A DNA stretch of 64,000 bases. It comes from Mactromeris polynyma (Eukaryota; Mollusca; Bivalvia; Venerida; Mactridae). The notes below the pieces were generated by a model, which saw only the letters and a list, made by a program, of their open reading frames with translations, was not told the DNA's origin and ran no database searches. Positions 35,701 to 45,018 of this stretch are shown in pieces. Position numbers and translations under genes: made by a program. Location of the stretch: the NCBI GenBank assembly GCA_032209605.1, contig JASFXZ010000028.1:5404941-5468940 (forward strand), written 5' to 3'. Every line of letters starts with the position of its first letter. Within the stretch, counting starts at the first letter, position 1.

Positions 35701-37249
35701 CATCACAGGTAGCGATTTTATGCTGCACTCGCGGAAGTGTAATTTCTTCACATACTCGTGGCAAGTTTCCAATAAATTTTCGGATTTTTATAATAAGTAC
35801 CGTAATTTTAACTTACCCTAATGCAAAGAGCAATCTTGTTAGATTATAATTCCACCAAAAATATATGGTTAATAATAAAGGTTAATCCATAAACGGCGAT
35901 CAAACCTTCCATTTTCAGAAAATTTTCAGAGCACGATTGCATCATTACTATTTTAAAAATGTCGGTCATTTTCCGAAAATGACCACTTCATTTTGGATAT
36001 TTTCATTTAGTTTAATTGTACTAATACACTTCCTTGTAAACTATATATTTCAAAAGAATTCTGTGAAAAACAAACTGGGTTTAATTATCTTAAACATGTG
36101 TAAAGATCCACTGAACAAAGGATGTAGATCACACGTGCCTGTCGTGTAATTGTCTAGACAAGTCGGCTATTTCCCCATCACAAATGTGTGAAAAATCAAT
36201 ACTAAGTAGGTCAAATCCAACACCAGAGAAGTCCCCGTGGAAATGAATAACAAGGCTATTGCTACTCACTGGATAAATCTTGAAATACACTATAGAAAAT
36301 TTTAACCAATCTGCTTCAATGTTACAGCTATTTTTAAATTGAAGAGAAAATGCGCGAAATTGCCTTGGTGGTTAACCTAAGATTTGATTGGTTTACAGAA
36401 CACTGAATATGTAATTAGCAAAACCATGTTAGTACGGCTGCGCCGAAAAACGCCACGACATGTAATTAGTCATGTATTTTGATTCTTACATTTAATTATT
36501 TGATATTACCGTCATTGTGTTAAATTTTGTTTATTGGTCATTATTTTCCAAAACCTGTTTTCACTGGCTGACCACCACATAATTTGCTGACAAAGGTTCT
36601 CAAGTAAATAAAAAACAGACTGTAATTATGAATATATACTTACAATTCAAGATCAGATAATAATTTATAGCAAATGCAAGAAGGGATTTTAATGCTGATA
36701 TTAACTATGGATATTAAGTTTTATTTAAACAGAAGCTTATTCGGGACTTTTTACAAGCATTCATCAAATGTTCCGGATTTATTTTTGTTGAGTGTATGCC
36801 AATGATGAGTTCACCAAATAAACAGTCGTTGTTAGTTAGTCACAGTTATGGTCAACGTACTAAACGACGTTTTATTTGTCTTTGACTCGAAAGTTTAACT
36901 ATACACTTCGTGATATTGCTCTCTGACCTATCTTGAAATGAACTGAACAAGATAACTGCGGAAACAAATATTCTTTTCGCCTGATCATGTGTTTGCTCCA
37001 AATAACAACTGCTTTATTCTACTAAATGATATGCCATTGTATTATGACAGATGTTTATTTGACATCAACCGAGCAGTGTCAGAGAATAACTTAACTCTCG
37101 TTGGTGCCACTTGGTTCCGGGCAACCAGAGACGCTTACGTCATACACAGGAATGTACAAAGTGGAGCAGTTGAATCGCAAGAGTGTAAAACGGTGCCAAA
37201 TTATCCAAGCTTATGTGACACTTCAGGTTCCGCCATTATTGTTGGGTAG
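14670..37249 (+). CDS. Secreted protein with two tandem PEBP-like domains, copy A (10 exons)
   Basis: The joined exons 14670-14730, 19713-19982, 22548-22780, 26099-26276, 28885-28989, 29996-30116, 31534-31661, 32164-32283, 34966-35113 and 37051-37249 give 1563 bases, 520 residues and a stop, with every junction in phase. Residues 1-26 form a signal peptide (MKW, then hydrophobic ILLTGIFLLC). Residues 27-130 are Cys-bearing and of unknown fold. Domain 1 (about 135-290) has FTLIVYDV, THG (His173), VYINIQGDD and VYVFLLYKQTG. Domain 2 (about 320-495) has YTLITFDPDVP (375-379 is the family's DPDxP), LLHGLVTNIEDGNM (His392), YYTFLYEQQG and CLFDINRAVSENNL. These are the ligand-pocket landmarks of PEBP/RKIP proteins. 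Domain 1 lacks DPDxP, so its pocket is probably altered. N-X-S/T sites at 35, 305, 363, 436 and 468 fit secretion. The ligand is unknown. The last exon lies inside unit 2. Confidence 0.88.
14737..14900 (-). pseudogene. Truncated Mutator-like (MULE) transposase fragment in intron 1, copy A
   Basis: Minus-strand MWAPAEWSVYRQPVRTNNDC and EGWYRRLNTRAQ match the MULE transposase C-terminal signature (TNN-EGWH-LN). The continuation present in copy B is missing because of a deletion starting six bases after the exon 1 donor. It is a relic without a start, core or ends. Confidence 0.6.
15540..15930 (+). repeat. 25-bp minisatellite, unit 1 only
   Basis: About 14 units of GAATTTGATACAGAACTGAA plus TCAGT, regular in the middle and decayed at both ends. 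Lies in the 3.3-kb block of intron 1 (about 15351-18665) that copy B lacks. Confidence 0.9.
16051..16911. mobile_element. Palindromic (inverted-dimer) Tc1-derived element, unit 1 only
   Basis: Same CACTCAACAAAATTCCTAAT ends and TA flanks as the MITE at 12761-13321, but both halves are complete and inverted around a centre near 16470-16510, giving arms of roughly 400 bases. Each arm carries a transposase N-terminus (plus at 16323, minus near 16640) in which the codon after MVRMTEE is TAA, so the two arms share a nonsense mutation. It should fold into a very long hairpin. Confidence 0.85.
17610..18130 (+). repeat. GATGA-rich minisatellite, unit 1 only
   Basis: Degenerate 9/18-bp units such as GATAATGATGAGGAAGAC. 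On the plus strand one frame reads as poly-Asp/Glu/Asn and on the minus strand as Ile/Val- or Ser/Leu-rich sequence. It lies in intron 1 and copy B has no counterpart. Confidence 0.9.
18131..18765. other. Intron 1 sequence without recognised features
   Basis: AT-rich non-repetitive sequence. The last 100 bases (from about 18665) realign with copy B at 47752. I see no gene or element. Confidence 0.5.
18766..19560 (+). repeat. 21-bp minisatellite of intron 1, copy A
   Basis: Units of GTTGTTAGTGGTGGTATTGC(C) with GATGGTATT and CGTGTTTG variants. The first 470 bases are regular; the rest are degenerate 9-18-bp derivatives. All three plus frames are nearly stop-free (Leu/Val-rich), which produces long false open frames. 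Ends about 150 bases before exon 2. Confidence 0.93.
19713..19982 (+). CDS. Copy A exon 2 (Cys-bearing N-terminal region)
   Basis: Acceptor TTTTTTAG, donor GTAAGT. Residues 21-110 with cysteines in TQCSPAE, TTCLDN, SHCKDN and LDCVNT. No family recognised for this segment. Confidence 0.88.
20384..21115 (+). repeat. 27-bp minisatellite of intron 2, copy A, 27 units
   Basis: Twenty-seven nearly identical units reading ATAAGTCACCTATCTGATAC plus AGATGAA. Copy B contains one unit at the same place (50153-50182) with the same flanks. In frame the array reads ISHLSDTDE repeatedly, but it starts and ends in intron sequence. Confidence 0.96.
21437..21808. repeat. Fold-back element in intron 2, copy A
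   Basis: Left arm TAATCTGTTTACAGACCCAG then TTCCAACTTCTCTGTATA, right arm the near-complement ending GAACTGGGTATATAAACAGA. Arms of about 100 bases each also pair through AATAATAATATTTAAAAT and GAATCTTTTACATAA. MITE-like, non-coding. Confidence 0.8.
22548..22780 (+). CDS. Copy A exon 3 (start of PEBP-like domain 1)
   Basis: Acceptor AATTACAG, donor GTAAGT, ending in phase 0 after TTAE. Encodes residues 111-188, including DLFTLIVYDV and ITHGVYINIQGDD. Confidence 0.9.
22837..24400 (+). repeat. 7/14-bp minisatellite of intron 3, copy A
   Basis: Heptamer-based array: CTCAGCA, CTTAGCA and CTCAACC combine into 21-bp units at the start and 14-bp CTCAGTACTCAACT units later, decaying after 24200. It begins about 55 bases after the exon 3 donor. 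Confidence 0.93.
24720..25600 (+). repeat. ~130-bp repeat carrying TGACCTTTGACC boxes, copy A
   Basis: About six degenerate units. Each has GACCAAGTTTGAGGATGA, AGGTCAAGGGGTTCTGGAGT and a CTTGACCTTTGACCC box, followed by AATCAATAGGGTTCCTCT. Probably a dispersed mobile-element tail amplified in tandem (inference). A GGGG-rich tract ends it near 25600. Confidence 0.8.
25800..26045 (+). mobile_element. tRNA-derived SINE, family 3, intron 3 copy A
   Basis: The tRNA-like head includes ATCTCAGTCGATACAGA and a B box GGTTCGAACCC at 25841-25851. The body includes TGTTGTTGCTTGCGGAGGAG and GTCAGTACTCAGGAACACTG, and the tail reads GCTGAGAAACTGCGTAAACT followed by A-rich sequence. The layout resembles mollusc SINEs. 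It ends about 50 bases before exon 4, next to the branch and acceptor region. Copy B lacks about 28 bases of the body. Confidence 0.75.
26099..26276 (+). CDS. Copy A exon 4 (core of PEBP-like domain 1)
   Basis: Acceptor TTTTTCAG, donor GTATTA. Encodes residues 189-247 with YHGPL and VYVFLLYKQTGEI, the strand equivalent to YYTFLYEQQGTL in domain 2. It is the most diverged exon between copies: five amino-acid changes and one synonymous change against copy B. Confidence 0.88.
26353..28318 (+). repeat. 39-bp minisatellite of intron 4, copy A, about 50 units
   Basis: Units of CACATAGAGAATTCCCAGAC plus ATCAGGCATACACCTGGGT with few variants. The 39-bp period keeps frames open on both strands (HLGHIENSQTSGI on plus, MSGNSLCDPGVCL on minus). 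Starts about 75 bases after the exon 4 donor. Copy B has about 25 units. Confidence 0.95.
28360..28440 (-). mobile_element. SINE family 1 remnant
   Basis: The minus strand reads a decayed B box (plus-strand AATTAGAACCCACAC) next to TTTTATA, as in the family 1 elements. Better preserved in copy B (56415-56500), which keeps TATATCCCGGGTGG. Confidence 0.4.
28885..28989 (+). CDS. Copy A exon 5 (end of PEBP-like domain 1)
   Basis: Acceptor ACATTACAG, donor GTAGGT. Encodes GPVGANFIVATGDEYAAG, equivalent to the family's VAGN-F segment, then VLANCPVFTTR. Identical in copy B. Confidence 0.88.
29818..29930. promoter_or_regulatory. CRE/E-box cluster before exon 6, copy A
   Basis: TGACGTCA at 29818-29825, CACGTG at 29830-29835, GACGTCAC near 29853 and TGACGTCA at 29921-29928, all within 180 bases of exon 6 and in a locally GC-rich stretch. 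Conserved in copy B. Whether it binds bZIP or bHLH factors is inference. Confidence 0.4.
29996..30116 (+). CDS. Copy A exon 6 (interdomain)
   Basis: Acceptor ACTTACAG, 40 residues including LTVWIEFNFTNENLDFSVCC. The donor is placed at GG|GTACAG (30117) because only a phase-2 end joins exon 7 without a stop. This is the weakest splice site of the gene (GTACTG in copy B). Confidence 0.75.
30936..31130 (+). repeat. 46-bp repeat of intron 6, copy A, about 4 units
   Basis: TATCTGAACGTGTTTGTAGA, then TACCACCTCATGTGAAGACT and GTATTA, four times. Copy B has about five units. An open frame starting here (31061-31357) is not coding; see the rejected list. Confidence 0.9.
31534..31661 (+). CDS. Copy A exon 7 (start of PEBP-like domain 2)
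   Basis: Acceptor GTATTTTCAG, donor GTGTGT. Encodes ARTFTLNPLGNPIYTTADVR and SFRKLGMYSSSTNFTG, the strand and loop preceding DPDxP in PEBP domains. Confidence 0.85.
32164..32283 (+). CDS. Copy A exon 8 (DPDxP and His motif of domain 2)
   Basis: Acceptor TATTTTAAG, donor GTATGT. Encodes NTYTLITFDPDVPNSGVG and RPLLHGLVTNIEDGNMATG, the best PEBP signature of the protein. Confidence 0.92.
32302..32486 (-). mobile_element. tRNA-derived SINE, family 1, intron 8 copy A
   Basis: Minus-strand head with box A-like TGGTCAAGTGG and a B box GGGTTAGAACCC, body homologous to 3272-3466 (GAAGGAAGACGCCAGACGGA, CTTCCGTAACCCAGCTG). It begins fewer than 20 bases after the exon 8 donor. Confidence 0.7.
32745..34786 (+). 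repeat. 24-bp minisatellite of intron 8, copy A
   Basis: About 85 units of CCCCATAAATGTTTGCCATT plus GCC(C), with AACATCC variants. Minus-strand frames read MANIYGDGA or GQWQTFMGM and plus frames HKCLPLPHP. Ends about 180 bases before exon 9. Confidence 0.94.
34966..35113 (+). CDS. Copy A exon 9 (domain 2)
   Basis: Acceptor TATTTACAG, donor GTAAGT. Encodes DVGLEYQGPKPPDTTHTYY, TFLYEQQGTL and MCYSLVG. Identical at every base to copy B exon 9. Confidence 0.92.
35114..37050 (+). other. Intron 9 of copy A, spanning the unit 1/unit 2 join
   Basis: From 35728 it matches 1-1324. The part 35114-35727 corresponds to sequence lying before base 1 and after base 64000 in the neighbouring copies. No element recognised. 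Confidence 0.8.
37051..37249 (+). CDS. Copy A exon 10 (C-terminus)
   Basis: Acceptor ATTATGACAG, stop TAG at 37247-37249. Completes the split Arg codon and encodes CLFDINRAVSENNLTL, then a Cys-bearing tail (SQECKTVPNYPSLC). This exon lies inside unit 2, confirming that gene A spans the unit join. Confidence 0.9.
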
Positions 37250-37430
37250 AAATCTACTGTTTGGGTAGAAATCTATTGTTGGGTAGAAATCTACTGTTTG
37301 GGTAGAAATCTATTGTTGGGTAGAAATCTACTGTTTGGGTAGAAATCTATTGTTGGGTAGAAATCTATTGTTTGGGTAGAAATATATTGTTGAGTAGAAA
37401 TCTATTATTTTGTTAAAAATCTACTGCTGT
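37240..37430 (+). repeat. 3'UTR minisatellite at the stop codon of copy A
   Basis: Same nine-unit 18/19-bp array as at 1514-1700, again beginning with the TAG stop codon, with only point differences. Confidence 0.9.
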
Positions 37431-37514
37431 TGATCATCTACATATTGTCATACTGTGAGTAACTTTAACTTTCATATAAACATGTGATTTAAACATATAT
37501 TTATGTCACTTTAG

Positions 37515-37520
37515 AATAAA
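37515..37520 (+). other. Candidate polyadenylation signal, copy A
   Basis: AATAAA about 265 bases after the stop, conserved with 1789-1794; a second one follows near 37557. Confidence 0.45.
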
Positions 37521-37929
37521 ATGCTGTAAACAATATATCAATATATTACATTGTATAATAAACAAGAGAATTCTGTAATGTTCGTTATATATTCTTCTTC
37601 TGTCTTCTTCAGCAGCAGCAACAACATTAGCAGCCAATCACTGAGTTAGCAACAATGTTATTTTGTATTCTTAAAAAAATATCGTAAATATGTATATAAT
37701 TATTTTATTGTAAATAGAACACACAACAACGTCATCAAAAATACACATATTATTTATTAAATCATCTACGCCATTTGTTTTACAGAAACTAACAAATTCA
37801 TTTATAAACACTATATTTATAATACTTTTAGAAGTTCGCCCAAACATGTTTGAGGGCGATCCATCAGGTGAAAAAGCTGACCATGGCAAACGTCGACATT
37901 GTTCTGCTGTATGAATACATTAGCAACAC

Positions 37930-38196
37930 AAGCAACTACTTAATTAACTAGATGATTATCTTGTTATCACGTTAAAGAAACTAGATAACTACTTAATTAA
38001 CTAGATAATTATTTGGTTAAATTGATAAGTATCGTATAAATTTTAATACCAGATAAATAAATATCTTAACACGAAAATTGTCCGATAGTGCCCACTACTG
38101 CAACACACTATCTAGTTAATTAAGTCGTTATCTAGTTACTTTAATAACGCGATAACCAGATAATTATCTAGTTAATTAAGTAGATAACTGGTGGCA
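37930..38196. repeat. Inverted-repeat cluster, unit 2
   Basis: Counterpart of 2203-2470 with the same TTAATTAACTAGATAA motifs in both orientations. Confidence 0.6.
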
Positions 38197-38211
38197 GAAA
38201 TATACAACCAT

Positions 38212-38268
38212 AGGATCCTTTGTTGGTTGATGACGATATGAAGATTGCCGTCAACGATAAAGGATCCT
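38212..38268. repeat. Hairpin, unit 2
   Basis: Counterpart of 2486-2542. The AGGATCCTTT/AAAGGATCCT stem is intact, with one change in the loop. Confidence 0.5.
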
Positions 38269-38971
38269 GTCGTGGGTATTGATGTCGCCCCACGCGATTA
38301 CATGGCCCCCATGCAAGGTTCTACTTTGAAGCACACATACATTATTGGACCACTCTCCCGTGTGCCTGTATGCTCTCTACATCACGTCAGAGATATGACG
38401 GTGTATCCAGGATTCGCCAGAAAGTAGGATTTTACCTTACCGTCTTCGAAGCTGTTGATATAATATGTAATAAAGATTTGGTAAAATTTTACAATAATTT
38501 GTATTTAAAAGTTTAGCCAATTTAGCAACAACACAGGACAAATCCTGTTCAAATATCTTTCAGGTCAGATGGGCCACATAAAACTTTAAACCCAGGTAAA
38601 CGAAGTCATCTCATTTCACATTATAATATAAAAGATATAAAAGGCAAACTTATTTAATTATATTCCTTTCATTCAGTCCTGTATATACTATCAAACATAT
38701 TGGGGACATTTATCAGCTCTGACAACAGGATGATTGAAAAACTGAATTGGGAAGATTCAACAACGTCAACATAATGTTTGAATGATCTTATTTAAAGCAT
38801 GCAGATATTTGGCCGCATGATTTATTGTAAATGCATGCATAAAGATAAATCGATTTATTCTAGACCGTGAAATATATCAACCGGGACCAGATGTTTTCAA
38901 AATTTCACAGTCTGGTGAATTTCACGCTGCATCGATCGCTATGCCTTTTCATTTCAATATCAGATGGAATT

Positions 38972-39168
38972 TAAGCCCAGCTTTTAGGATGGAGGAAGAC
39001 CCCAGGCGGACACCTGAGTAAGAAGCACCGAACTTCCGTAAGCCAGCTTCATGGCTTCCTCTCTTACAAATTTTATATTCTTCAGATGGGATTCGAACCT
39101 GTAGCGGTGAGAGATACGTGCTTACAAGTCGTAGACCGTAATGAATCGACCCGAACGCTCCTCCAGCA
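38972..39168 (-). mobile_element. tRNA-derived SINE, family 1, unit 2
   Basis: Counterpart of 3272-3466. Directly after it, at about 39183-39193, lies the unoccupied TATATA site of the Tc1 element of unit 1. Confidence 0.65.
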
Positions 39169-39193
39169 ATTGTGTTATATCAGTATATATAAT

Positions 39194-40850
39194 TAATATA
39201 TCCTCTTACGAAACAAACGACTCTAGTACATTATTTGTACATGCAAGCGGCGTATTTATAACAATATAACATAACATTTTCAGTAAACAAGTTTATCAAC
39301 AGTATTTAAATAAATATATTTACTAACCTTTCTCTGTACGTCGTCTGCACTTGAAGTAAATCTTAAATATCCGTGAATTGTATTTAGTTTCTGCCCTTTA
39401 GATTAAATGTGTATAATTATGTATACTCACAGTAAACGCTGGACTCATCTGATATACTGACCTGTCCCTTATCTTCCAATTATATTCACATTGATAGCAC
39501 GTTTATATTTGTGTTACCTCCCTTGATTGGATAAAAAACGTATGTAGACTGGATTGCTTTTTAAATTGAAATAACTCCGCAGTTGTACGTGTCACACTAA
39601 ATACATGGATATTTATATATTTAGGATATTACTGTTAGCTTTCGAGCAGAGGAAGAATATATCTGAACTTATTTTCACAAATCATTGTAGATTTTTTTTC
39701 AAAAACAATTAAAAAGTCAAGTTGAGGTTAGTAATTGTACTTTGAACTATATCCTTTAAGTTCCATCAGTTAAGTGCATTTTTGTATTGTGATGAACGTG
39801 ACTATCTATAATCTACTTTGACTTATACAAAATGTCGCTTCATGGTTTTCATATAGACGGGTTATTCAAAATACTTCCGATATCATTCACTTATTAACTA
39901 TGTGTCCTGAATATTAAAGTCAACAAGAAGCCACTACAGTCAGGTTTGTGAAGCTACTGACAGGAAGCAGAGAGGAATAATATTGACTTGTCAGACTTAT
40001 TTCTGAATGGTTTTCTTCTATTTCTTTAAATATGACAGACGGACATCTCAGCAAAATCCGCATAATTATTTTTAACCCTAATTTTAGATTATATTATTTG
40101 AAGTTATATCATGCTCATTTTTAGTTCATTTGTTTACCCAAACAAACATGAAAAATATACTGTATATAGATAACAAATCAGTAAATATGCATCATCAAAT
40201 AATACACACCCACCCTGTGCCTTTATTTCACTTTATATAGTGCTTTGGTTATTTCCTGCCCAGTTTCGGCCTATTGTTGCCAGCTGTCTTGACTTGTCCA
40301 ATGATATTTTCCATCCATTAATCACCCCCCTTCACTGTTTGTCCTCTTTGTTTATCCTAGTTATTCCAGGGCATTCCTTGCGCCTCAGTTCCCTTAAGTA
40401 TGTACCCTTTATCCTCTTCAAGTGCCTTATGTTTTACGGATAGTTGTTTTCTCGGAGGTCTGTGTGGGGAGGCACTGTCTTATGTATATGGCGTTCCCTG
40501 CAGCAACTTATTCTCTCTCTTTTCTTGCTTGCCGTGTCGATAGGCTAATTTTAAATCCAGCACAGCTGCAACAATATATACATCTCTGTAAAATCATTGA
40601 CTAACATATTATTAGGTAAAACTGTAAAGTATTCAAGTCATTACTCTGTTGGAATAATTGCCACATACATATTTGCACGGACATCGATTATTTTTACAAT
40701 ACTTTTTGAAATTGTCTTGAAGGTTAGTGCACTTTCACAATAAATTGTTTACAATAATTGTTGTCGTTGTTGTTCTGGTTGTTGTCGTTATTGTTGCTGT
40801 TGTTGCTGATGTTGTTGTCTGTCAATGTTGTTAACGATGAATCATAAATC
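39194..40850. other. Intergenic sequence, unit 2
   Basis: Counterpart of 8285-10555 without the 9302-9940 block. Contains the GTT-rich microsatellite at about 40755-40832 and otherwise nothing I recognise. Confidence 0.5.
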
Positions 40851-41640
40851 ATATTAGTACTTGTATGATAATACTAGTGGAATTCTCATGAATGACACCG
40901 AAATGCACCAGAAGCAACATTTTCATACCTATATTGTAAAAAAATTCCGGGGTAGATCCGACTGGGGTTGGTACAGGAAGTGGTGTCCCCTAGAAATTTT
41001 GTAAAATGTTGGTACTTGTATGAATTGGTCGTTCTTTTAAGCATGTAATACTAGTCATTTTTCATGAATGAGTCCTCAAATTTTAGACCTAGAAATGCAC
41101 CAGAAGCCACCATTTCATAACTATATTATAAAATTTTGCGGGGGAAATCCGACTGGGGGTTGGTACAGGGACATTGTTGTATTTGCATTTGTTTATCGTC
41201 GCCACCGGTTTTCCACATGGGTGACGCCTCCGGAAAAATGTTAGTCATATTAGATTTTTGGAGGATAGTGCATGATACAGAAGATGCCCCAGTTCCAGAA
41301 GCACCCCTGGTTCTTTTACAAGCTCGGTGTAAAGCATCATACACGGGACATCGGTTTTTAAAGTCTCGTCCGAAAGACTGTTAGTATGGTCAGTGATGGA
41401 GCGGGGAATCGAACCTGCCATTTCAGGATTACAAGTCCAAGCACGTGACCATTGGACTACGGATCCGCTACCCCCCGGACATTTTTTAAGAAGTTGGTAC
41501 GTTCTGTATTTTTAACAAAATAATACTAGTGCAATTCTCACGAATATGTCCTCAATCTCAAATGCACCAGAAGCCACCATTTCATACCTATATTGCTCAA
41601 ATGTTCAGGGGGAGATCCCCGGACCCCCCTTCAGTGAAGG
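40850..41640 (+). repeat. Degenerate ~190-bp direct repeats, unit 2
   Basis: Counterpart of 10555-11400 with small deletions in the first and third units. Confidence 0.65.
41176..41476 (-). mobile_element. tRNA-derived SINE, family 2, unit 2
   Basis: Counterpart of 10898-11198, with the GGACATT target duplication at 41169-41175 and 41477-41483. Confidence 0.8.
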
Positions 41641-41987
41641 TACATTTGTCCTCATGTTTTGCTCCCCAGTCTGGAATGTCTGGATCCGGGCCTGGTATAC
41701 GTAGTATATTCCTGAGACTAGACTAAGTGATTAATTATTTCAAACATCAATACATGCATCGATAAATAATGAAAAGGCTAGACATATTTCGAATTAAAAA
41801 TAACCAATTGACTTGAATAAACAAAATGACTGTGAACACACTTTTGTCTTTCCGAAAACGAAACAAAGACAGTAGTGTGGCGTACAACGTGATTAAATTC
41901 AAGCGTATATCATTTAGAGCCTGACTGAAATAGAAAGAAGGGCAGTAGCAAAACACTATCTAAACCTTTACAGGGTAAGGTATGCAC

Positions 41988-42902
41988 TAGCGGATTCAGG
42001 GGGGGGGGACGGCAATGGGGCCGCGGACATTTTATGACCCCTACATTTTATGACCCCTACTTCTCATCTGTACATTGAACTAGTAAAAACCAGTCACACA
42101 TTGTATTGGCATTCAGCCAAGATATTTAATACGCATGACAAAGTGTTATCATCGCTACCAGACAGGGACCGTCGCAGGGACCGTCGCTAGTACCCTGACT
42201 GCTATCTAGGGTGTGAAAACAGTCGGCGGATTAATGAAGGTATGAAAGGAAGCATACTAACCAAGTGACAAGTATATTTATATTGGCATTGTTGTGAATC
42301 TTAAAATTTTGATAATTACATTTACTTGACGATCAATTAAATGGCGATAATCTCATTTACTCACAAAAAGTATTTTAACAGTGCACACAGACACAAATTA
42401 AATACATGTTCTGAATCTCCATTATGAAAGTAGACTTTGAAATGGATGTTCCAAAATATATCCCTAAAAATCTCGTTACAAAATTACACATATCACGGAC
42501 ATATAAACCATGTTCGTGCACATATACATGTATGAATAAATGTAATAATTTTTAAACAAATTTTAGGAAAATATCATTTTAAAAGTAATGGATTTTGCGT
42601 CTGTCAAAGGTAATTTCCTTAAAATTTTCTCATCGGGAGGGGTTACCCCTCCCCCACCCACCCCATCAGCGCAACAATGCTCAATACCTTCCTACGCGTC
42701 TGATGTTTGCGTAGGAATACGGAAATATACAGATATCCTTAATTATAAGATTTTAGAATAAGCGTTTCTGATTTATTGTAGCAGTATATAATATCATGAT
42801 GATGTTTATAAACAATCATTGCCGTTTTATAAGGCTTGATCAAAACCCAAAAAAGTTACGCCCCCCCCCCCCCCTCTAAGACGAAATCCTGGATCCGCCC
42901 CT
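41988..42902. mobile_element. Possible MITE with GGCGGATCC-type ends, unit 2
   Basis: Counterpart of 11731-12611. The left end here reads CACTAGCGGATTCAGGGG, closer to the right end than in unit 1. Confidence 0.4.
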
Positions 42903-43053
42903 GGTATGTAGAGTGCAATGCAACTACAGCAATTTTAGATTTCTGATCAATAATGACCCAACTCTAATCTCCATTTAATCTACTCGACTTTACACTTTCT
43001 AACACTATCACTGACCTCTGTTATTTGTTCACCTATACACAGTGTTTAATATA

Positions 43054-43615
43054 CACTCAACAAAATTCCTAATCGGTCAGGTGGGTTTTATTTTTTGAAA
43101 TTTCATAAGAATATTGACATTATATGTTTGTAGCCATTATAGTGGTGGTTATTTCCGTTTTCAACTTATTTCAGGTGGCAAGAACCTTCAATCGGCGGCT
43201 ATCCACCATACAAGCTCTTTGGGTGTAATTCAATGTCAATATTCTTATGAAATTTCAAAAAATAAAACCCACCTGTCGTAAATGAGTTCCGGCCTGTATC
43301 ATTCCGACGGCTCGGGCGCGTTCTTCTACAGTCATTCTCACCATGTTTTGTGTTTTTCAAAAAGCATTTTCATCAGCAATGACAAAAGTCTACACGATCA
43401 CCTGCAAATATGTGTCCATGCCCCGCACGTGCAAAACGTGCTATAAACGTCAATACACCTAATACGATTAATTTCATAGCGAGCCGGCTAAAAAAATCAA
43501 TAATTCACTGCATTACCTGTTCAAATATCGGTATGTGAAATTGTTTATGAATACATGCATTATTAGAAAAATAATAATACAATATAAACTGACCGATTAG
43601 GAATGTTGTTGAGTG
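43054..43615. mobile_element. Tc1-derived MITE, unit 2
   Basis: Counterpart of 12761-13321 with TA flanks and the same transposase N-terminal relic on the minus strand. Confidence 0.8.
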
Positions 43616-44047
43616 TAATACATTAACTCTGTAGACATTCAAAATGGTTTTAAAACGTACCGTCAACACTAATTGTAATAATAATAATAACAAAATCATG
43701 ATAATAATATATCTTTATTTTAAGAAGGGACCATTGTAATACTAGTATGTACAAAGCAAATCAACGTAGGTCACGTGTTTCCGACATGGCCTTCTATCTA
43801 GATACAACAACTTACATAAATAATGAAGACTTCTCTCATTGTTAACATTATTGTATATGCACTGTATAAACTTAAACGAATAAAGAAATAAAAAAAATAA
43901 TGAAGACTGTTATATATACAACTTTTATTCCTCCAATTTCAAGAGTTCCATATAACAAGTGCATTTATAAATACAAATCAGCAGTTGAACACTTGTAGAT
44001 GTACACAAAATAGTAAAAGTATCATGAACCATGCATACAGACCCATA

Positions 44048-44285
44048 CTCAACCACACGTACACACGTAAGCACACGTACACAAAACAAACATGCACGCA
44101 CGCACACGTACACAAAACAAACATGCACGCACGCACACATACACAAAACAAACATGCACGCACGCACATGTATACAAAACAAAAATGCACGCACGCACAT
44201 GTACACAAAACAAAAATGCACGCACTCACACGTACACAAAACAAACATGCACGCACGCACGCACGCACGCACATGTACACAAAAC
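44048..44285 (+). repeat. 31-bp minisatellite upstream of copy B promoter
   Basis: CACGCACGCACACGTACACA and AAACAAACATG units with more variants than unit 1, ending in a pure CACG run. Confidence 0.88.
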
Positions 44286-44790
44286 GCATAGGGACACATA
44301 TGAATAAATACAGCAATGATATCTGAAACTGCCAAATGACTCAAAACCTTGATATAAAACCACCAAGGAATAAAATAGATGACACATCATATTAGCCTGG
44401 ATTACCTGCCCTTACCATTACATTATCTTATTTGCAGAGTGACTAACATCAGATAAGTTGTCTTCAGCACATCCCTGATGCAATCACTTTCTGCGAAAAC
44501 GAAATGATTATGGCAGATTAATCTGTCACAAACATGTATTATAAATTATCAAATTATCTTGAATATATCCTTTTTTCTGGCTGGAGTATTATGTCAGTTA
44601 TTAACACATACGCCACGACTTTATCATGTACACACATATTGATATAACGTTACCCAACTTTTACATTGGTCACATAAGCTATAACACGTTTATAGGTACG
44701 TGGCTATAATCATTAGATTTAAAAACGGAATCCAAATAATTGGTAAAATTTTGAAATACCTTTGCGATACATGAGGTTAATATTTGTGTC

Positions 44791-44800
44791 GCTATAAACC
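44791..44800 (+). promoter_or_regulatory. Putative TATA box of copy B
   Basis: GCTATAAACC as in copy A, but about 31 bases of extra leader (around TAACTAGAGCGTGGTCGC) separate it from the ATG at 44958. Confidence 0.35.
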
Positions 44801-44957
44801 GTCACGGAGACATTAAGCTATGTATTAACTAGAGCGTGGTCGCTGCTACCTGTCGTCTACTTACAGTTTCGAGGTTATGACTGAATGACAGTATTAGCAA
44901 GCATACATTAAGACGATCAGAGTTTCAGCTAACAGGTTAAATACATTGTCACAGAAG

Positions 44958-45018
44958 ATGAAGTGGACACTGCCTCACAGTGGAATCTTATTAACTGGGA
45001 TTTTTCTGTTGTGCAAAG
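44958..45018 (+). CDS. Copy B exon 1 (signal peptide)
   Basis: Same 20 residues as copy A with three synonymous differences. Donor GTAAGT at 45019. Confidence 0.85.

Larger units (their letters stand above)
1..35727 (+). repeat. Tandem duplication unit 1
   Basis: Base 1 onward is nearly identical to base 35728 onward, and the match continues through exon 10, the intergenic region and exons 1-9. The offset is 35726-35727 at the left end and falls to 30288 at exon 1 because of unit-specific insertions and deletions: the Tc1 element at 3492-8282 and the block near 9302-9940. The unit starts inside intron 9 of an upstream gene copy, so the boundaries are set by the window edge and not by a duplication breakpoint. 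Confidence 0.95.
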
